Origin: Polyangiaceae bacterium
GTDB taxonomy: Bacteria > Myxococcota_A > Polyangia > Polyangiales > Polyangiaceae
DNA: 64,000 nt
Reading direction: 5' to 3'
NCBI GenBank assembly: GCA_020633235.1
Contig: JACKEA010000001.1
Location: 1-64,000 of the forward strand
Shown: positions 24,620-34,487 of the stretch, in pieces
Layout: the number at the start of each line of letters is the position of its first letter
Position numbering within the stretch: position 1 is the first letter of the stretch
Notes under the pieces: generated by a model
What the model saw: only the letters and a program-made list of their open reading frames with translations
The model's database searches: none
What the model was told of the DNA's origin: nothing
Translations under genes and position numbers: made by a program

Positions 24620-25746
24620 ACGCCGCGCGCGGAGCAAAGCGGGTGTGGGCCATCGCCAAGAAGGAGGTGATGCACATCCGCCGGGATCCGTGGACGTTCT
24701 GGTTTGCGTTGGGCATGCCGGTGCTGCTCTTGGTGTTGTTCGGCTACGCCGTGTCCTTCGACATCGATCACATTCCCGTGGTCGTCGTCGATCAAGACCG
24801 CACGCCGGCCAGCCGCGAGCTCGTGCGCCACCTGTTCACGGGCCAGACCTTCCGTCGCGAGGCCGACGTGGACGATGCCGTCGCCGCGGAGGCGGCGTTT
24901 CGCCGGGGAGAAGCGCGCTTGGCGGTCGTGATCCCGCCGGACTACGGCGTGCACGTGGCCCGCGGTGGGCGCGCAGAGGTGCAGCTCCTCATCGACGCCG
25001 CCGACAACCAGACGGCGGGTAACGTGCTCTCCTACACCGGGCGCTTTGGTGCGGCGACGAACGCGCGCTTCCTGCGGGAGCAGGCCTTCGCCCAGCCGAG
25101 CACCGTGGAAGCGCGGGTGCGGGCGCTGTTCAACCCCGGGCTGAAGTCCGCGCTGTTCCTGGTGCCGGGCTTGATCGCGATGATCCAGAGCATGATGGCG
25201 GTGTTGCTCACGGCCCTCACGGTGGCTCGGGAGTGGGAGCGCGGCAGCATGGAGCAGCTGTTTTCCACGCCGGTCAGCCGCCTTCAGATCGTGCTCGGCA
25301 AGCTGCTGCCGTACTTCGCGGTGGCCCTCGCCCAGCTGGCCCTGGTGCTGGGCGCGGCCACCTGGCTCTTCGACGTACCTCTCAGAGGATCCCTGCTGGG
25401 CTTCGTAGGCGTGTCCTGCTTGTTCCTGCTCGCGATGCTGGGTCAGGGCTTGCTCATCAGCGTGGTGACCAAGAACCAGCAGGTGGCCACGCAGGTGGGG
25501 GCAGTGAGCTCGATGCTCCCGGCCATGCTGCTCTCCGGCTTCATCTTGCCCATCGACAACATGCCGATCCCGCTTCAGTACTTCACGCGGGTGATCCCGG
25601 CGCGCTACTTCGTGCACGCTTCCCGGGCACTGCTGCTGCGTGGCGCAGGGCTCGACGTCGTTTCGGGCGACGCCTTGGCGCTCGCCATCTTCTCCACGGT
25701 CATGATCTTGCTGTGCGTGGCTCGCTTCAAACGGAGGATCGCATGA
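24616..25746 (+). CDS. ABC-2 type permease (first)
   Basis: 376 aa, ATGA overlap with the ATPase gene. One N-terminal membrane helix after the motif IAKKEVMHIRRDPWTFWFA, a large extracytoplasmic loop (VVVVDQDRTPASRELV ...), then five C-terminal helices with the ABC-2 motif WERGSMEQLFSTPVS. It forms the membrane path of the pump with the following gene. Confidence 0.92.
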   Translation: MNAARGAKRVWAIAKKEVMHIRRDPWTFWFALGMPVLLLVLFGYAVSFDIDHIPVVVVDQDRTPASRELVRHLFTGQTFRREADVDDAVAAEAAFRRGEARLAVVIPPDYGVHVARGGRAEVQLLIDAADNQTAGNVLSYTGRFGAATNARFLREQAFAQPSTVEARVRALFNPGLKSALFLVPGLIAMIQSMMAVLLTALTVAREWERGSMEQLFSTPVSRLQIVLGKLLPYFAVALAQLALVLGAATWLFDVPLRGSLLGFVGVSCLFLLAMLGQGLLISVVTKNQQVATQVGAVSSMLPAMLLSGFILPIDNMPIPLQYFTRVIPARYFVHASRALLLRGAGLDVVSGDALALAIFSTVMILLCVARFKRRIA

Positions 25747-26852
25747 GGGGTGCGTTCATCACCTTCGCCGCCGTCGTGCGCAAGGAGCTGTTACAAGCCA
25801 CGCGGGATCGCCGCATGGTGTTCATGCTGCTGGTGGCGCCGCTGATTCAGATCATCGTGTTCGGCTTCGCCGCCAATCTCTCCTTCGAGCACGCCGACAC
25901 GGTCTTGGTGGACCAAGACAAGACGGCCGAGAGCCGCGCCTTCCGCGACGAGCTCGCCGCCGAGGGGACTTTCCGGGTCAGCGAGGTGGAATCCGTCGCC
26001 GAAGCGCAGGCGGAGGTCGTGGCTGGCCGTGCTCAGCTGGCGGTGGTCCTGCCGCACGGCTTCGGGCGCCGCTTGAACGCCGGGGAGCACGTGCAGATCC
26101 AAGCGCTGATGGACGGTTCCGATCCTGCGCGGGGCGTGCAAGCCGGCTACGCCATCGAAGCCTATGCCGCGACGCGCGCGCCCCCGACCATGCCCGCCGT
26201 CGGCGTCCCGCATCTGATCTTGGTGCCGCGCCTGCTCTACAACCCCGGGCTCAAGGGCCGCATCTTCATGGTGCCCGGCACGGCGGCGTCCATTCTGATC
26301 GTGATCACCACCATCGTCACAGCCATGGGTCTCACTCGGGAGCGGGAGACCGGAACGCTGGAGCAGCTGTTGGTCACGCCCATCGAACCCATGGTGCTGA
26401 TGGTCGGCAAGATCGTGCCCTACGCGATCTTCGGACTGATCGACGCCACCTTCATTCTGGTGGTGGGCAACATCTTGTTCGACGTACCCATGCGCGGGCC
26501 GCTGTTGCTCGCCTTCACCGGCGTGGGCTTGTACTTGGTGACCACGCTGGGGACCGGCCTCGTGATCTCCACGTTGGCGCGCACGCAACAGCAGGCGCTG
26601 ATGGCAGGCTTCTTCTTCCTGCTGCCGGCCATCTTGCTCTCCGGCTTCATGACGCCGGTGGACGCCATGCCGGCCTGGATCCGTCCGCTTACCTACGTGA
26701 ACCCGATGCGTTGGTTCCTGGAGATCTGGCGCACCGTGCTGCTCCGTGGCGGGCGCTTCGCCGACGTGTTGCCGCAGCTGGGCGCGCTTTCCGTGATCGC
26801 GGCGGCGGTGATGGCCATCGCGACGGTGCGCTTCCGTCGCTCTTTGGGTTGA
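25743..26852 (+). CDS. ABC-2 type permease (second)
   Basis: 369 aa, ATGA overlap. Same plan as the first: VVRKELLQATRDRRMVFML start, an extracytoplasmic domain (TVLVDQDKTAESRAFRDEL), and the ABC-2 motif RERETGTLEQLLVTPI before the helices. The two permeases are paralogous and would form a heterodimer. It ends the operon; a strong palindrome follows. Confidence 0.92.
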   Translation: MRGAFITFAAVVRKELLQATRDRRMVFMLLVAPLIQIIVFGFAANLSFEHADTVLVDQDKTAESRAFRDELAAEGTFRVSEVESVAEAQAEVVAGRAQLAVVLPHGFGRRLNAGEHVQIQALMDGSDPARGVQAGYAIEAYAATRAPPTMPAVGVPHLILVPRLLYNPGLKGRIFMVPGTAASILIVITTIVTAMGLTRERETGTLEQLLVTPIEPMVLMVGKIVPYAIFGLIDATFILVVGNILFDVPMRGPLLLAFTGVGLYLVTTLGTGLVISTLARTQQQALMAGFFFLLPAILLSGFMTPVDAMPAWIRPLTYVNPMRWFLEIWRTVLLRGGRFADVLPQLGALSVIAAAVMAIATVRFRRSLG

Positions 26853-26855
26853 TAT

Positions 26856-26897
26856 TGTCGCTGCGGCGCGGAACCTCGTTTCCGCGCTGCAACGACA
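26856..26897. repeat. Dispersed palindromic repeat, copy 6, acting as hairpin between convergent genes
   Basis: TGTCGCTGCGGCGCGGAA (26856-26873) and its near-perfect inverse TTCCGCGCTGCAACGACA (26880-26897) pair over 18 bp with one mismatch and one wobble. Both arms match the repeat core, so the element is symmetric. It lies between the convergent permease and zinc-ribbon genes and is a candidate bidirectional terminator. Confidence 0.75.
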
Positions 26898-26926
26898 TGA
26901 ATCGTAAACCGAAGGCTCCGCCGGGG

Positions 26927-27241
26927 TCAGGAGACGTCCGTCAGCTGGAAGTACAGCGTGCGGCGTGCGCCGCACTGCGGGCACCGAGTGGTGACCACCC
27001 GCAGGCGCGCGCCATCGATGGTGCGGGCGTCGTGGTCCACTGCGCGCACGGCCTCGCCGCAACGAAGGCAGGGCTCGTTCTCCGCGCGCGGCTCCACTTG
27101 CGAGGCGCTGCTCACCGTGAGCGGTCGGCGCGGGCTGCCTCCCGCTTCCAGGCGCGCGAGCTTCTCGCGTTGGTCGCCGAGCTTTTGCAGGACGCGGTCG
27201 CGCTCTCGGCGGAGCGTGCGGGCGCGTTTCTTCTTGGCCAT
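26927..27241 (-). CDS. Coiled-coil zinc-ribbon protein
   Basis: 104 aa. A basic N-terminal coiled coil (MAKKKRARTLRRERD, then VLQKLGDQREKLARLEAG) is followed by a C-terminal zinc ribbon with two C-x2-C knuckles (CLRCGE and CPQCGA, 36 residues apart). Likely a small nucleic-acid or protein-binding adaptor. Its start lies 3 bp after the GMC oxidoreductase stop, so it is probably in the same operon. Confidence 0.75.
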   Translation of the reverse strand: MAKKKRARTLRRERDRVLQKLGDQREKLARLEAGGSPRRPLTVSSASQVEPRAENEPCLRCGEAVRAVDHDARTIDGARLRVVTTRCPQCGARRTLYFQLTDVS

Positions 27242-27244
27242 GCG

Positions 27245-28822
27245 TTACCCGAGGAGCGAGTGCACGTGACCGGCGGCGACGGCGGAAAACGCCATGATGG
27301 TGAGGCTCGGATCCACGCTGGGTGGGCTCGGTAGCACGCTGGGATCGGAAACGAACAAATTGTCCGTGCCGTGGACGCGGTGATCGAAGCCCACGACGGA
27401 GTCGTCCTCTCGCGCGCCCATGCGGGCGCCGCCGCCGGGGTGCGGCGCTGCGAAGACATTGCGCGCAGGCTTGATGCTGACGGCGGCCACGGCGGCGTCG
27501 ATGTCCCTTTCGGAGTGGATGCGGGTGTCCTCGACGTCGCCGAACAGGACCTCCCGCGCGCCGACGGCGAAGAGCAGGCGCGCCTGCTTTTTCCAGGCGT
27601 CGCGGATGCGTTCGCCATTACCGCCGCCCAGCGGCACGTGCACGCGCCGACGATCGCCGTCGAGGTAGACCACGCCTTCTTCGACGTCGTCAATCCAGCT
27701 GATGGTGCCGCCCAGGCGCGGCAAGTCGTGCATCAGCTCCGTGTGCGCGGCGCCGAAGCCGGGCAAGGTGGCCGCCAACAGGCCCGGGTGCAGCTGGTTC
27801 GCCATCAACAGGTAGCCGCCTTCGCGGTAGCGGCTGCGTGCGGGCTTACCGAACACGCGCTCCGGGCCCGCGTAGCGCGCACGGCGAAACTCCTCCACGC
27901 CCCAAGCCGCGGGGATGTTGCGCCACTGGATGATGTCCTCGGAAAAGCGCGCGTGCAGCATGGGGCACGGATTGCAGAAGAAGTGATGCCCGATGGCCGG
28001 CAGTCGAGTGGGCAGCTCCTGACGCAATAGGAAGCCGGGCGTGGAGAAGCCGCCGGCCGCCACCACGAACGCGCGAGCGGCGATGGTGACAGTGGGGCCG
28101 GCGGGCAGGCCACGGGCGCGATCCAGCACGCGTGCGTGGAGGGCGCGGACGCGGCGACCGTCGAAGGAGAGCCGCTCGGCGCGGGTGTCGGCGAAGAGCC
28201 GCGCCCCCGCCGCCAGCGCTCGCGGCAGATAGGTCACGAGCTGGCTCTGCTTGGCGTCGTAGGCGCAGCCTTGCATGCAGTGGCCGCTGGCGCGGCACGC
28301 CTTGCGCGCCTGCGGCACGCGGGCCACGTGCCAACCGAGGCGGGTGGCGCCCTCGTGGAGCAGCTGGTTCATGCGATTGACGTACGGATCGGTGGCCGGG
28401 TGCACCGACAGATCCCGTTCGATGCTCTCGAAGTGCGGCAAGAGCGTGGCGGCGTCGTGTCCCGTGAGGCCGAACTCGTCCTGCCACTGCTGCAAGCGGT
28501 CCGGTGGAGTGCGGTAGCTGTCCGCCCAGTAGTGCACACTGGCTCCGCCCACGTTGTTTCCGTAGGTCATGGCGATGCCGCCGTCGTCGGAGGTGGACAG
28601 GCCGCGGCCGCCGTCGATCTTGGCCAGCATGTCCACCTCGCGCTGATCGAAGTCCGCCTTGGTGTAGTAGCCGCCCTGCTCCAGGATCACGACGGAGCGG
28701 CCGGCTTCGGCGAGGCGCGACGCCAGGCTGGCGGCCCCGCAACCGCTGCCAACGATGCACACGTCCGCGCTCTCGCTCACGTCGCTACTGGTGGCGAGGT
28801 CGGGCCACTGGCGGACGGTCAT
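27245..28822 (-). CDS. GMC-family FAD oxidoreductase
   Basis: 525 aa from ATG at 28822, where the upstream stop overlaps (ATGA). N-terminal FAD dinucleotide fold VCIVGSGCGAASLASRLAE (about 22-40), ILEQGGYY and NNVGGASVHYW substrate/FAD contacts, and the C-terminal His block HPGGGARMG plus GHVHSLLG. It oxidises an alcohol, passing electrons via FAD. Enzymes of this type pair with a small Tat-exported subunit, and one is encoded just upstream. It has no signal of its own, so export by hitchhiking is inferred. Confidence 0.9.
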   Translation of the reverse strand: MTVRQWPDLATSSDVSESADVCIVGSGCGAASLASRLAEAGRSVVILEQGGYYTKADFDQREVDMLAKIDGGRGLSTSDDGGIAMTYGNNVGGASVHYWADSYRTPPDRLQQWQDEFGLTGHDAATLLPHFESIERDLSVHPATDPYVNRMNQLLHEGATRLGWHVARVPQARKACRASGHCMQGCAYDAKQSQLVTYLPRALAAGARLFADTRAERLSFDGRRVRALHARVLDRARGLPAGPTVTIAARAFVVAAGGFSTPGFLLRQELPTRLPAIGHHFFCNPCPMLHARFSEDIIQWRNIPAAWGVEEFRRARYAGPERVFGKPARSRYREGGYLLMANQLHPGLLAATLPGFGAAHTELMHDLPRLGGTISWIDDVEEGVVYLDGDRRRVHVPLGGGNGERIRDAWKKQARLLFAVGAREVLFGDVEDTRIHSERDIDAAVAAVSIKPARNVFAAPHPGGGARMGAREDDSVVGFDHRVHGTDNLFVSDPSVLPSPPSVDPSLTIMAFSAVAAGHVHSLLG

Positions 28823-29361
28823 GCGCGCTCCTTCAAGAGCTTTTGGTAGGCCAAGGCGCTGGCCGGTGGCTTCCGCTCCTTGATCCAAGGGCCGTCGTAG
28901 CCGATGGCGTCCCACACCGCGTCGGTGGAGTAGTAGAGGATCTGCGCCATCTGCTTCAGGCCGCTGACGGCCTGCACGAACACCTCGCGCTTCGAACGCA
29001 GCATGCGAGTGAGGAGCTCTTGCCGCGCCGTGCGGCCCAGCCGTGTGAAGCGCCCGAGCACTCCGAACAGTGGCGGCGAGTGCTCGATGAGCAAGAGCGC
29101 CGCGCGCAAGTCCGCCTGCAGCCCGGGCTCCGCCGCCCACACCTGTTCGTCCATGCCCTGCACCACGCCCAGAGCCACGCCGTCGGGCAAGAGCGCGTCC
29201 ACCACCGCCTTGGCGATGCAGTACTCCTTCACTCCGAGACCGATGGCGGCTTCTCCGGGCGCCAGCGCGTAGCCCGACGTTAGCCAGCGGAATGCGCCCA
29301 CGCCGCCGAGCAGCAGGGCGCCGCCCGCGCCGAGCTGGAACAGTCGTCGGCGCGACCACAT
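28819..29361 (-). CDS. Tat-signal gluconate 2-dehydrogenase subunit 3-like protein
   Basis: 180 aa from the ATG at 29361; upstream in-frame starts are not used because this one opens the signal. A twin-arginine signal (SRRRLFQLGAGG with hydrophobic core ALLLGGVGA) points to folded export. The mature part is helical, with AIGLGVKEYCIAKAVVDALLP, typical of the small subunit of membrane-bound GMC dehydrogenases. It is coupled by ATGA to the GMC gene, so it probably escorts the flavoprotein to the periplasm. Confidence 0.82.
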   Translation of the reverse strand: MWSRRRLFQLGAGGALLLGGVGAFRWLTSGYALAPGEAAIGLGVKEYCIAKAVVDALLPDGVALGVVQGMDEQVWAAEPGLQADLRAALLLIEHSPPLFGVLGRFTRLGRTARQELLTRMLRSKREVFVQAVSGLKQMAQILYYSTDAVWDAIGYDGPWIKERKPPASALAYQKLLKERA

Positions 29362-29396
29362 GGCTCCCGCCCGCCTACCCCCTCCGGAATCCTCCA

Positions 29397-29417
29397 CGAG
29401 GGGCTCACCGCCCCTCG
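29397..29417. other. Intergenic hairpin between sua5 and the Tat subunit gene
   Basis: CGAGGGGC-TCACC-GCCCCTCG, 8-bp perfect stem with a 5-nt loop. No U-tract follows on the minus strand, so it is a weak terminator at best. It may reduce read-through from sua5 into the dehydrogenase genes. Confidence 0.45.
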
Positions 29418-29494
29418 TACTCCCCGACGCGACTCCCTTTACTCCCCCCGGGCTCGCTCCGCTCGCTGTTCTCGAGTCTCGACGCATTGGGCTC

Positions 29495-30451
29495 TCAAGG
29501 CCTCCGAGGGCCGGCCGCGCGGCGCAAGCGATCCGCGATGGCGAGGCCGAGGCCCGTCTCCGCGGGGAGCGACGCGAGGATCACGTCGCTCGTTGCGTCG
29601 AGCTCTCGCAGCGCGGCGTACAACAGGCGCGCGGCGTCTTCGTTGCTTTGGGGCAGGCACAGCGCGTGGATGCCGGGGGTGAGGTTCGACAGCGGCGCGC
29701 GGCATAGCACGCCCACGCGCGCTCCCGCTTCAGCGCGGCGGTTCGCTTCGACCTCGAGGCCCGCGTCGGCCACCAGCACGACGCGGGCCTGCGGCGCGTA
29801 GTGCGACTCTAGCGTGCCCGGCGCGCGCACCTCTGCGGAGGCCGTGACGGCCACCGCGGCGCCCACCACGCCTTCCAGCGCTTCGCGCGAGACGCCGCCG
29901 GGGCGCAGGATCACCGGAGCGCCGCGGGACACGTCCACGATGGTGGACTCCACGCCCACGCCGCAAGGGCCGCCGTCGAGGACGAACACGCTGTCGCCGA
30001 ATTCGTCGCGCACGTGCGCTGCCGTGGTGGGGCTCACGTTGCCGAAGCGATTTGCGCTGGGTGCCGCGATGGCCGAGCCGAATGCGGCGAGTAGCTCCAG
30101 CGCGACGGGGTGCGACGGCACGCGCACCGCGACGGTCTCGAGGCCGCCGGTGACCGCGAGGGGCACGCGCGGACTGCGAGCGAGCACCAGCGTCAGGGGA
30201 CCGGGCCAGAACTTCTCCGCCAAGTGGCGGGCGACGTCCGGGACGTCGGCGACCCAATCGCCGAGCCAGCTGGCCGCGCCGAGATGCGCGATCAGTGGGT
30301 GATCCGTGGGGCGTCCCTTGGCCGCAAAGATCTTCGCAACGGCCGCGGCGCTCTGGGCGTCCGCGCCGAGGCCGTACACCGTTTCCGTGGGGAATGCGAC
30401 CAGCTCGCCGGCGCGGAGCAGCTCGCACGCGCGCGCGATCCCGTCCGTCAT
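29495..30451 (-). CDS. sua5: Threonylcarbamoyl-AMP synthase, Sua5 long form
   Basis: 318 aa. Makes threonylcarbamoyl-adenylate from Thr, bicarbonate and ATP for the universal t6A37 modification of ANN-decoding tRNAs. The YrdC domain (about 1-195) shows PTETVYGLGADA, KGRPTDHPL (KxRxxxxPL box) and PSANRFGNVSPTTA, and the Sua5-specific C-terminal domain (about 205-318) follows with GTLESHYAPQARV. The start overlaps the bioD stop (ATGA), so the two are co-transcribed. Housekeeping. Confidence 0.93.
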   Translation of the reverse strand: MTDGIARACELLRAGELVAFPTETVYGLGADAQSAAAVAKIFAAKGRPTDHPLIAHLGAASWLGDWVADVPDVARHLAEKFWPGPLTLVLARSPRVPLAVTGGLETVAVRVPSHPVALELLAAFGSAIAAPSANRFGNVSPTTAAHVRDEFGDSVFVLDGGPCGVGVESTIVDVSRGAPVILRPGGVSREALEGVVGAAVAVTASAEVRAPGTLESHYAPQARVVLVADAGLEVEANRRAEAGARVGVLCRAPLSNLTPGIHALCLPQSNEDAARLLYAALRELDATSDVILASLPAETGLGLAIADRLRRAAGPRRP

Positions 30452-31143
30452 GCGCCGAACAGCTCCTTGGGGTCGAGCCCGGCGGCGACGATCTCGTCGG
30501 CCAGGGCGTCGTCGTCCGCATCGGGACGGAACGCGAGGGGGCCGAACACCGGTGCGCGCAGGAGCTCCCCGAGCTGCCGCCGGTGATCGAGACCCGGCGG
30601 CTCTGCCGCAACGGGCTGGAGGACGATGCCTTGCACCGCGACGCCGCGACGCTCGAGGGCCTCCACCGTGAGCAGCGTGTGGTTCACCGTGCCGAGAGCG
30701 TCCCGCGCCACGATCAACGCCGGAAGGCCGAGGCGCGCGACCAGATCCGCGAAGGTGCCGTCAGCGCCAAAGGGAACCAACGCGCCGCCGGCGCCTTCCA
30801 GCAGCAGCGACGGACACAGCGCCCGCGCCGCCTCGACGTGCAGAGCGAGCTCCGTGAAGGACAGCGTGCGCCCGACGGCCCGTGCCGCCTCTGCCGGTGA
30901 CGCGGGTAGCTCGAAGCGCAGCGGTGCGACGCGGGAGAGCTCCACGTTGGCTGCCCGTGCCAGCGCCACGCCATCTTCCGGCACCAGCTCCCCCGCCTTG
31001 TGAATGCACCCGGTCTCCACGAGCTTGAGGGGGGCTACGGAAACGCCGCGCCGCAGCGCTGCGCGCAAGAGCGCCCGCCCCACCCGCGTCTTTCCGACGC
31101 CGGTATCCGTTCCCGTGATGGCGATGCTCGACACGCCGCCCAT
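30448..31143 (-). CDS. bioD: Dethiobiotin synthetase
   Basis: 231 aa. ATP-dependent carboxylation of 7,8-diaminopelargonate to dethiobiotin, the penultimate biotin step. Walker A GTDTGVGKTRVG near the N-terminus, VETGC for substrate contact, LLEGAGGALVPF as the second loop. Length fits the family. Other bio genes are not in the window. Translation is coupled to sua5. Confidence 0.92.
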   Translation of the reverse strand: MGGVSSIAITGTDTGVGKTRVGRALLRAALRRGVSVAPLKLVETGCIHKAGELVPEDGVALARAANVELSRVAPLRFELPASPAEAARAVGRTLSFTELALHVEAARALCPSLLLEGAGGALVPFGADGTFADLVARLGLPALIVARDALGTVNHTLLTVEALERRGVAVQGIVLQPVAAEPPGLDHRRQLGELLRAPVFGPLAFRPDADDDALADEIVAAGLDPKELFGA

Positions 31144-31185
31144 CGTAGTGCCCCATCCGAAAGCGGCAATGCCTAGGAGCGGCGC

Positions 31186-31542
31186 TCACGTCCCGGCGTC
31201 ACCGCCGCTGCTGTTGCTGGGGCACTCCGCCGGCGTTCCCAGGCGCTCGTTGGTGACAGTGGCGCCGGAGAACGCGCAGTTCGCGCTGCAGGCGCCGCTC
31301 ACGGCGGCGCACTTGTGACCCGAGCAGCTCCGCGTGGTCCCCCCAGGCTGTCCATCGCACTCACACACGACGCACAGGCAGTCGTCCGCTCCCAAGCAGG
31401 TTTCCCCCGGCTGCTTCAGGGTGCCGGACGAGCTGCCTCCGCTGCCCCCGTCCTTGCCGCTCTGACTCGAGTCGTCACTGCTGCTGCAGGCTGCCAGGGA
31501 CAGGGCCAGCGTCAAGGCAATCGATAGCGACAGGGATCTCAT
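31186..31542 (-). CDS. Small Cys-rich lipoprotein
   Basis: 118 aa. ATG follows GGAGGAACGCCCC. Signal with lipobox LAACS, a Ser/Gly linker, then about ten cysteines (CLGADDCLCVVCECDG, CSGHKC, CSANC) in a small disulfide-rich domain. No enzyme motif. It is adjacent to another lipoprotein gene with the dispersed palindrome between. Confidence 0.75.
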   Translation of the reverse strand: MRSLSLSIALTLALSLAACSSSDDSSQSGKDGGSGGSSSGTLKQPGETCLGADDCLCVVCECDGQPGGTTRSCSGHKCAAVSGACSANCAFSGATVTNERLGTPAECPSNSSGGDAGT

Positions 31543-31624
31543 GGGGCGTTCCTCCTCCGTCAGAGTACGCCGCGAGGCCCCGCAGCCTTCCGTGGTGGTG
31601 TCGCCGCCACGAACTTTTGCATTT

Positions 31625-31684
31625 GTTTTTCTGGTTCGGCGCGAAGACCTCGCGGCGCGAGCTTCCGCGCCGGACCAGAAAAAA
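31625..31684. repeat. Dispersed palindromic repeat, copy 7 (double, inverted)
   Basis: TTTTTCTGGTTCGGCGCG on the plus strand and its near-perfect inverse CGCGCCGGACCAGAAAAA on the other side of a short CTCGCGGCGCGAG loop form a stem of about 20 bp. Two cores face each other. It lies between the two minus-strand lipoprotein genes and may end transcription of the upstream one. Confidence 0.75.
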
Positions 31685-31691
31685 GATCGGA

Positions 31692-32294
31692 CTATTGCAC
31701 GCAGTAGGTGCCGCTGGCGTTGCCCACTTCCTCGCAGTTCCAGAAGTCCGGGCAGTCCGTGAAGCTGGAGCAGATCTTCGAGCAGTAGCCGAAGGCCGAG
31801 CCGCTCTTGAACAGGCAGATGTTGGAGTTGCAGTCGCCGTCGCCCTGACACTCGTCGCCGACGTTGCCGCCGCCGGTGCTGGAGCCGCCGCCCGAGCCCG
31901 GGCCGCCGCCGGTGCTGGAGCCGCCGCCGGAGCCGCTGTTGCCGCCGGACCAACCCCCGTGGCTGCCGCAGGCGTCGGTGCAGGTGACCTGCTCCGAGGC
32001 GCAGCAACCGTTGTCGCAGAACGTGGAGTTGACGATGCTGGAGTCGGCGCAGTGGCACACGATGTTGGGGCAACCGTCGTTGCACGAGGTGCAGGAGCTG
32101 CCACCGCCGGAGCTGGCGTTGCCGCTGCCGCCATTGTTGCCGCCGCCGTTGTTGCCGCCGCCGTTGTTGCCGCCGCCGTTGTTGCCGCCGCCGTTGTTGC
32201 CGCCGCCGGAGCCGTTGCCGCCCCCACTGCCGGAAGAGCAGGCGATGAGGCCCGCCGCGAGCAGTGTCGATAGAACCAAGCCAATGCGATGCAT
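31692..32294 (-). CDS. Lipoprotein with Gly/Asn repeat linker
   Basis: 200 aa from the ATG at 32294 (ribosome site GGAGAAATTCCC). Lipobox IACSS, then a linker GGGNN repeated about five times, encoded by a 15-bp DNA repeat (about 32137-32215). The mature part holds about 20 cysteines (CTSCNDGCPNIVCHC, CTDACGS, CSKICSSF), disulfide-rich. Surface-exposed, function unknown. Confidence 0.75.
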   Translation of the reverse strand: MHRIGLVLSTLLAAGLIACSSGSGGGNGSGGGNNGGGNNGGGNNGGGNNGGGNNGGSGNASSGGGSSCTSCNDGCPNIVCHCADSSIVNSTFCDNGCCASEQVTCTDACGSHGGWSGGNSGSGGGSSTGGGPGSGGGSSTGGGNVGDECQGDGDCNSNICLFKSGSAFGYCSKICSSFTDCPDFWNCEEVGNASGTYCVQ

Positions 32295-32357
32295 GGGAAT
32301 TTCTCCTTCCACCGCATGGACGCGTCCCCCCGGAGGCTGTCGCAAAAAAAGTTCGGC

Positions 32358-33137
32358 TCAGCCGTCCTGGCTGCCGAGCAGGCGGGTGACGCTGGCGTCC
32401 AGCTGACTGCCGATGATGCGGATCACGCTCTGGATCTCCGGTGCCGGCAGGCTCAGTCGCTGGCTGAGCTCGGTCACGGTGCCGTCGAACAGGTCCTCCC
32501 GTGCCCGGGCGAGCCAGCGGGCGGCGGTGGCGCGATGTACGCCGTACAGGGCGCCAATGGCGTCGATGCCGAGATCGTCGATGAGCTGGTGGCGGAGCAG
32601 GTTGCGCTGCCGGGGCTCCAGCTGGGCGATGGCCATCTCGAAGGCGGCCTTGAACTCCTCGCCGTAGCGGGCCTTGAGCGAGAGGAGCTCGGGATCCGAG
32701 TCGTTCACCAGCTCTTCCAGGTCGGGCTCCGAGCGGCGCGTCCGCGCGTCCGCACGTCGCGCCAGGGCCACCACCTCGCGAGCTGCGATGATGCGCACGA
32801 AGCCGCGCAGGCTGCCCTTGCCGGTGTACTGCGCGAGCTTGCCCGGGCCGCCGTCAGGCCCGACCAGCAGCTTTTGACGAGTGGTCTGCAGCGCGTCGTC
32901 GAGGCTGGCGCTTCCCACCTCGAAGCGAGCCAGCGTGCTCCTCAAGCCGCTGATGCACTGCTCTTCCAGTCGATCCACGGCGCCTGGCACGCCCAGCAGC
33001 GCGGCGCGCGCCAGCCAGATGTCCGCTGCGGGAGCGTCTCCGTCGGCAGCGGCCATCGCCTTGTCGAATTCCTCTGCGGGCAGGTCGATGTCCGGATGGG
33101 CCGCACGCGCCTCGGCGATCAGCTGTTCCGACACCAT
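32358..33137 (-). CDS. Sigma-70-type factor of the myxobacterial gmx1 class
   Basis: 259 aa. Sequence layout fits the sigma-70 group called Sig-70_gmx1 (TIGR03001 from memory): a region-2-like segment (LDDALQTTRQKLLVG, GKLAQYTGKGSLRGFVRIIAAREVVAL) and a region-4 helix-turn-helix near the C-terminus (LGIDAIGALYGVHRATAARWLARAR). The class is found near Ser/Thr kinase genes in myxobacteria, and here a kinase gene starts 120 bp away on the other strand. It likely directs transcription of a specific gene set, possibly controlled by those kinases. Confidence 0.82.
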   Translation of the reverse strand: MVSEQLIAEARAAHPDIDLPAEEFDKAMAAADGDAPAADIWLARAALLGVPGAVDRLEEQCISGLRSTLARFEVGSASLDDALQTTRQKLLVGPDGGPGKLAQYTGKGSLRGFVRIIAAREVVALARRADARTRRSEPDLEELVNDSDPELLSLKARYGEEFKAAFEMAIAQLEPRQRNLLRHQLIDDLGIDAIGALYGVHRATAARWLARAREDLFDGTVTELSQRLSLPAPEIQSVIRIIGSQLDASVTRLLGSQDG

Positions 33138-33258
33138 TGTCCGACCGTAGCCCGTTCCCCGCGCGCTGCGGATGCGCGAGCATAACTGTCCGTAATCATT
33201 GACTGCTCGGCCTCGCCCCGACCCCGCGGCGGTGGCGTGCTATTCCCGCGCCGGAAAT

Positions 33259-34485
<1,227 letters not shown>

Positions 34486-34487
34486 GC

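Noticed and set aside
23462..25617. Minus-strand frames through the efflux operon
   Set aside because: Antisense shadows of well-identified ABC genes; His/Gln-rich with no domains.
27371..28849. Plus-strand frames opposite the GMC oxidoreductase
   Set aside because: Antisense of a clear enzyme; no family features.
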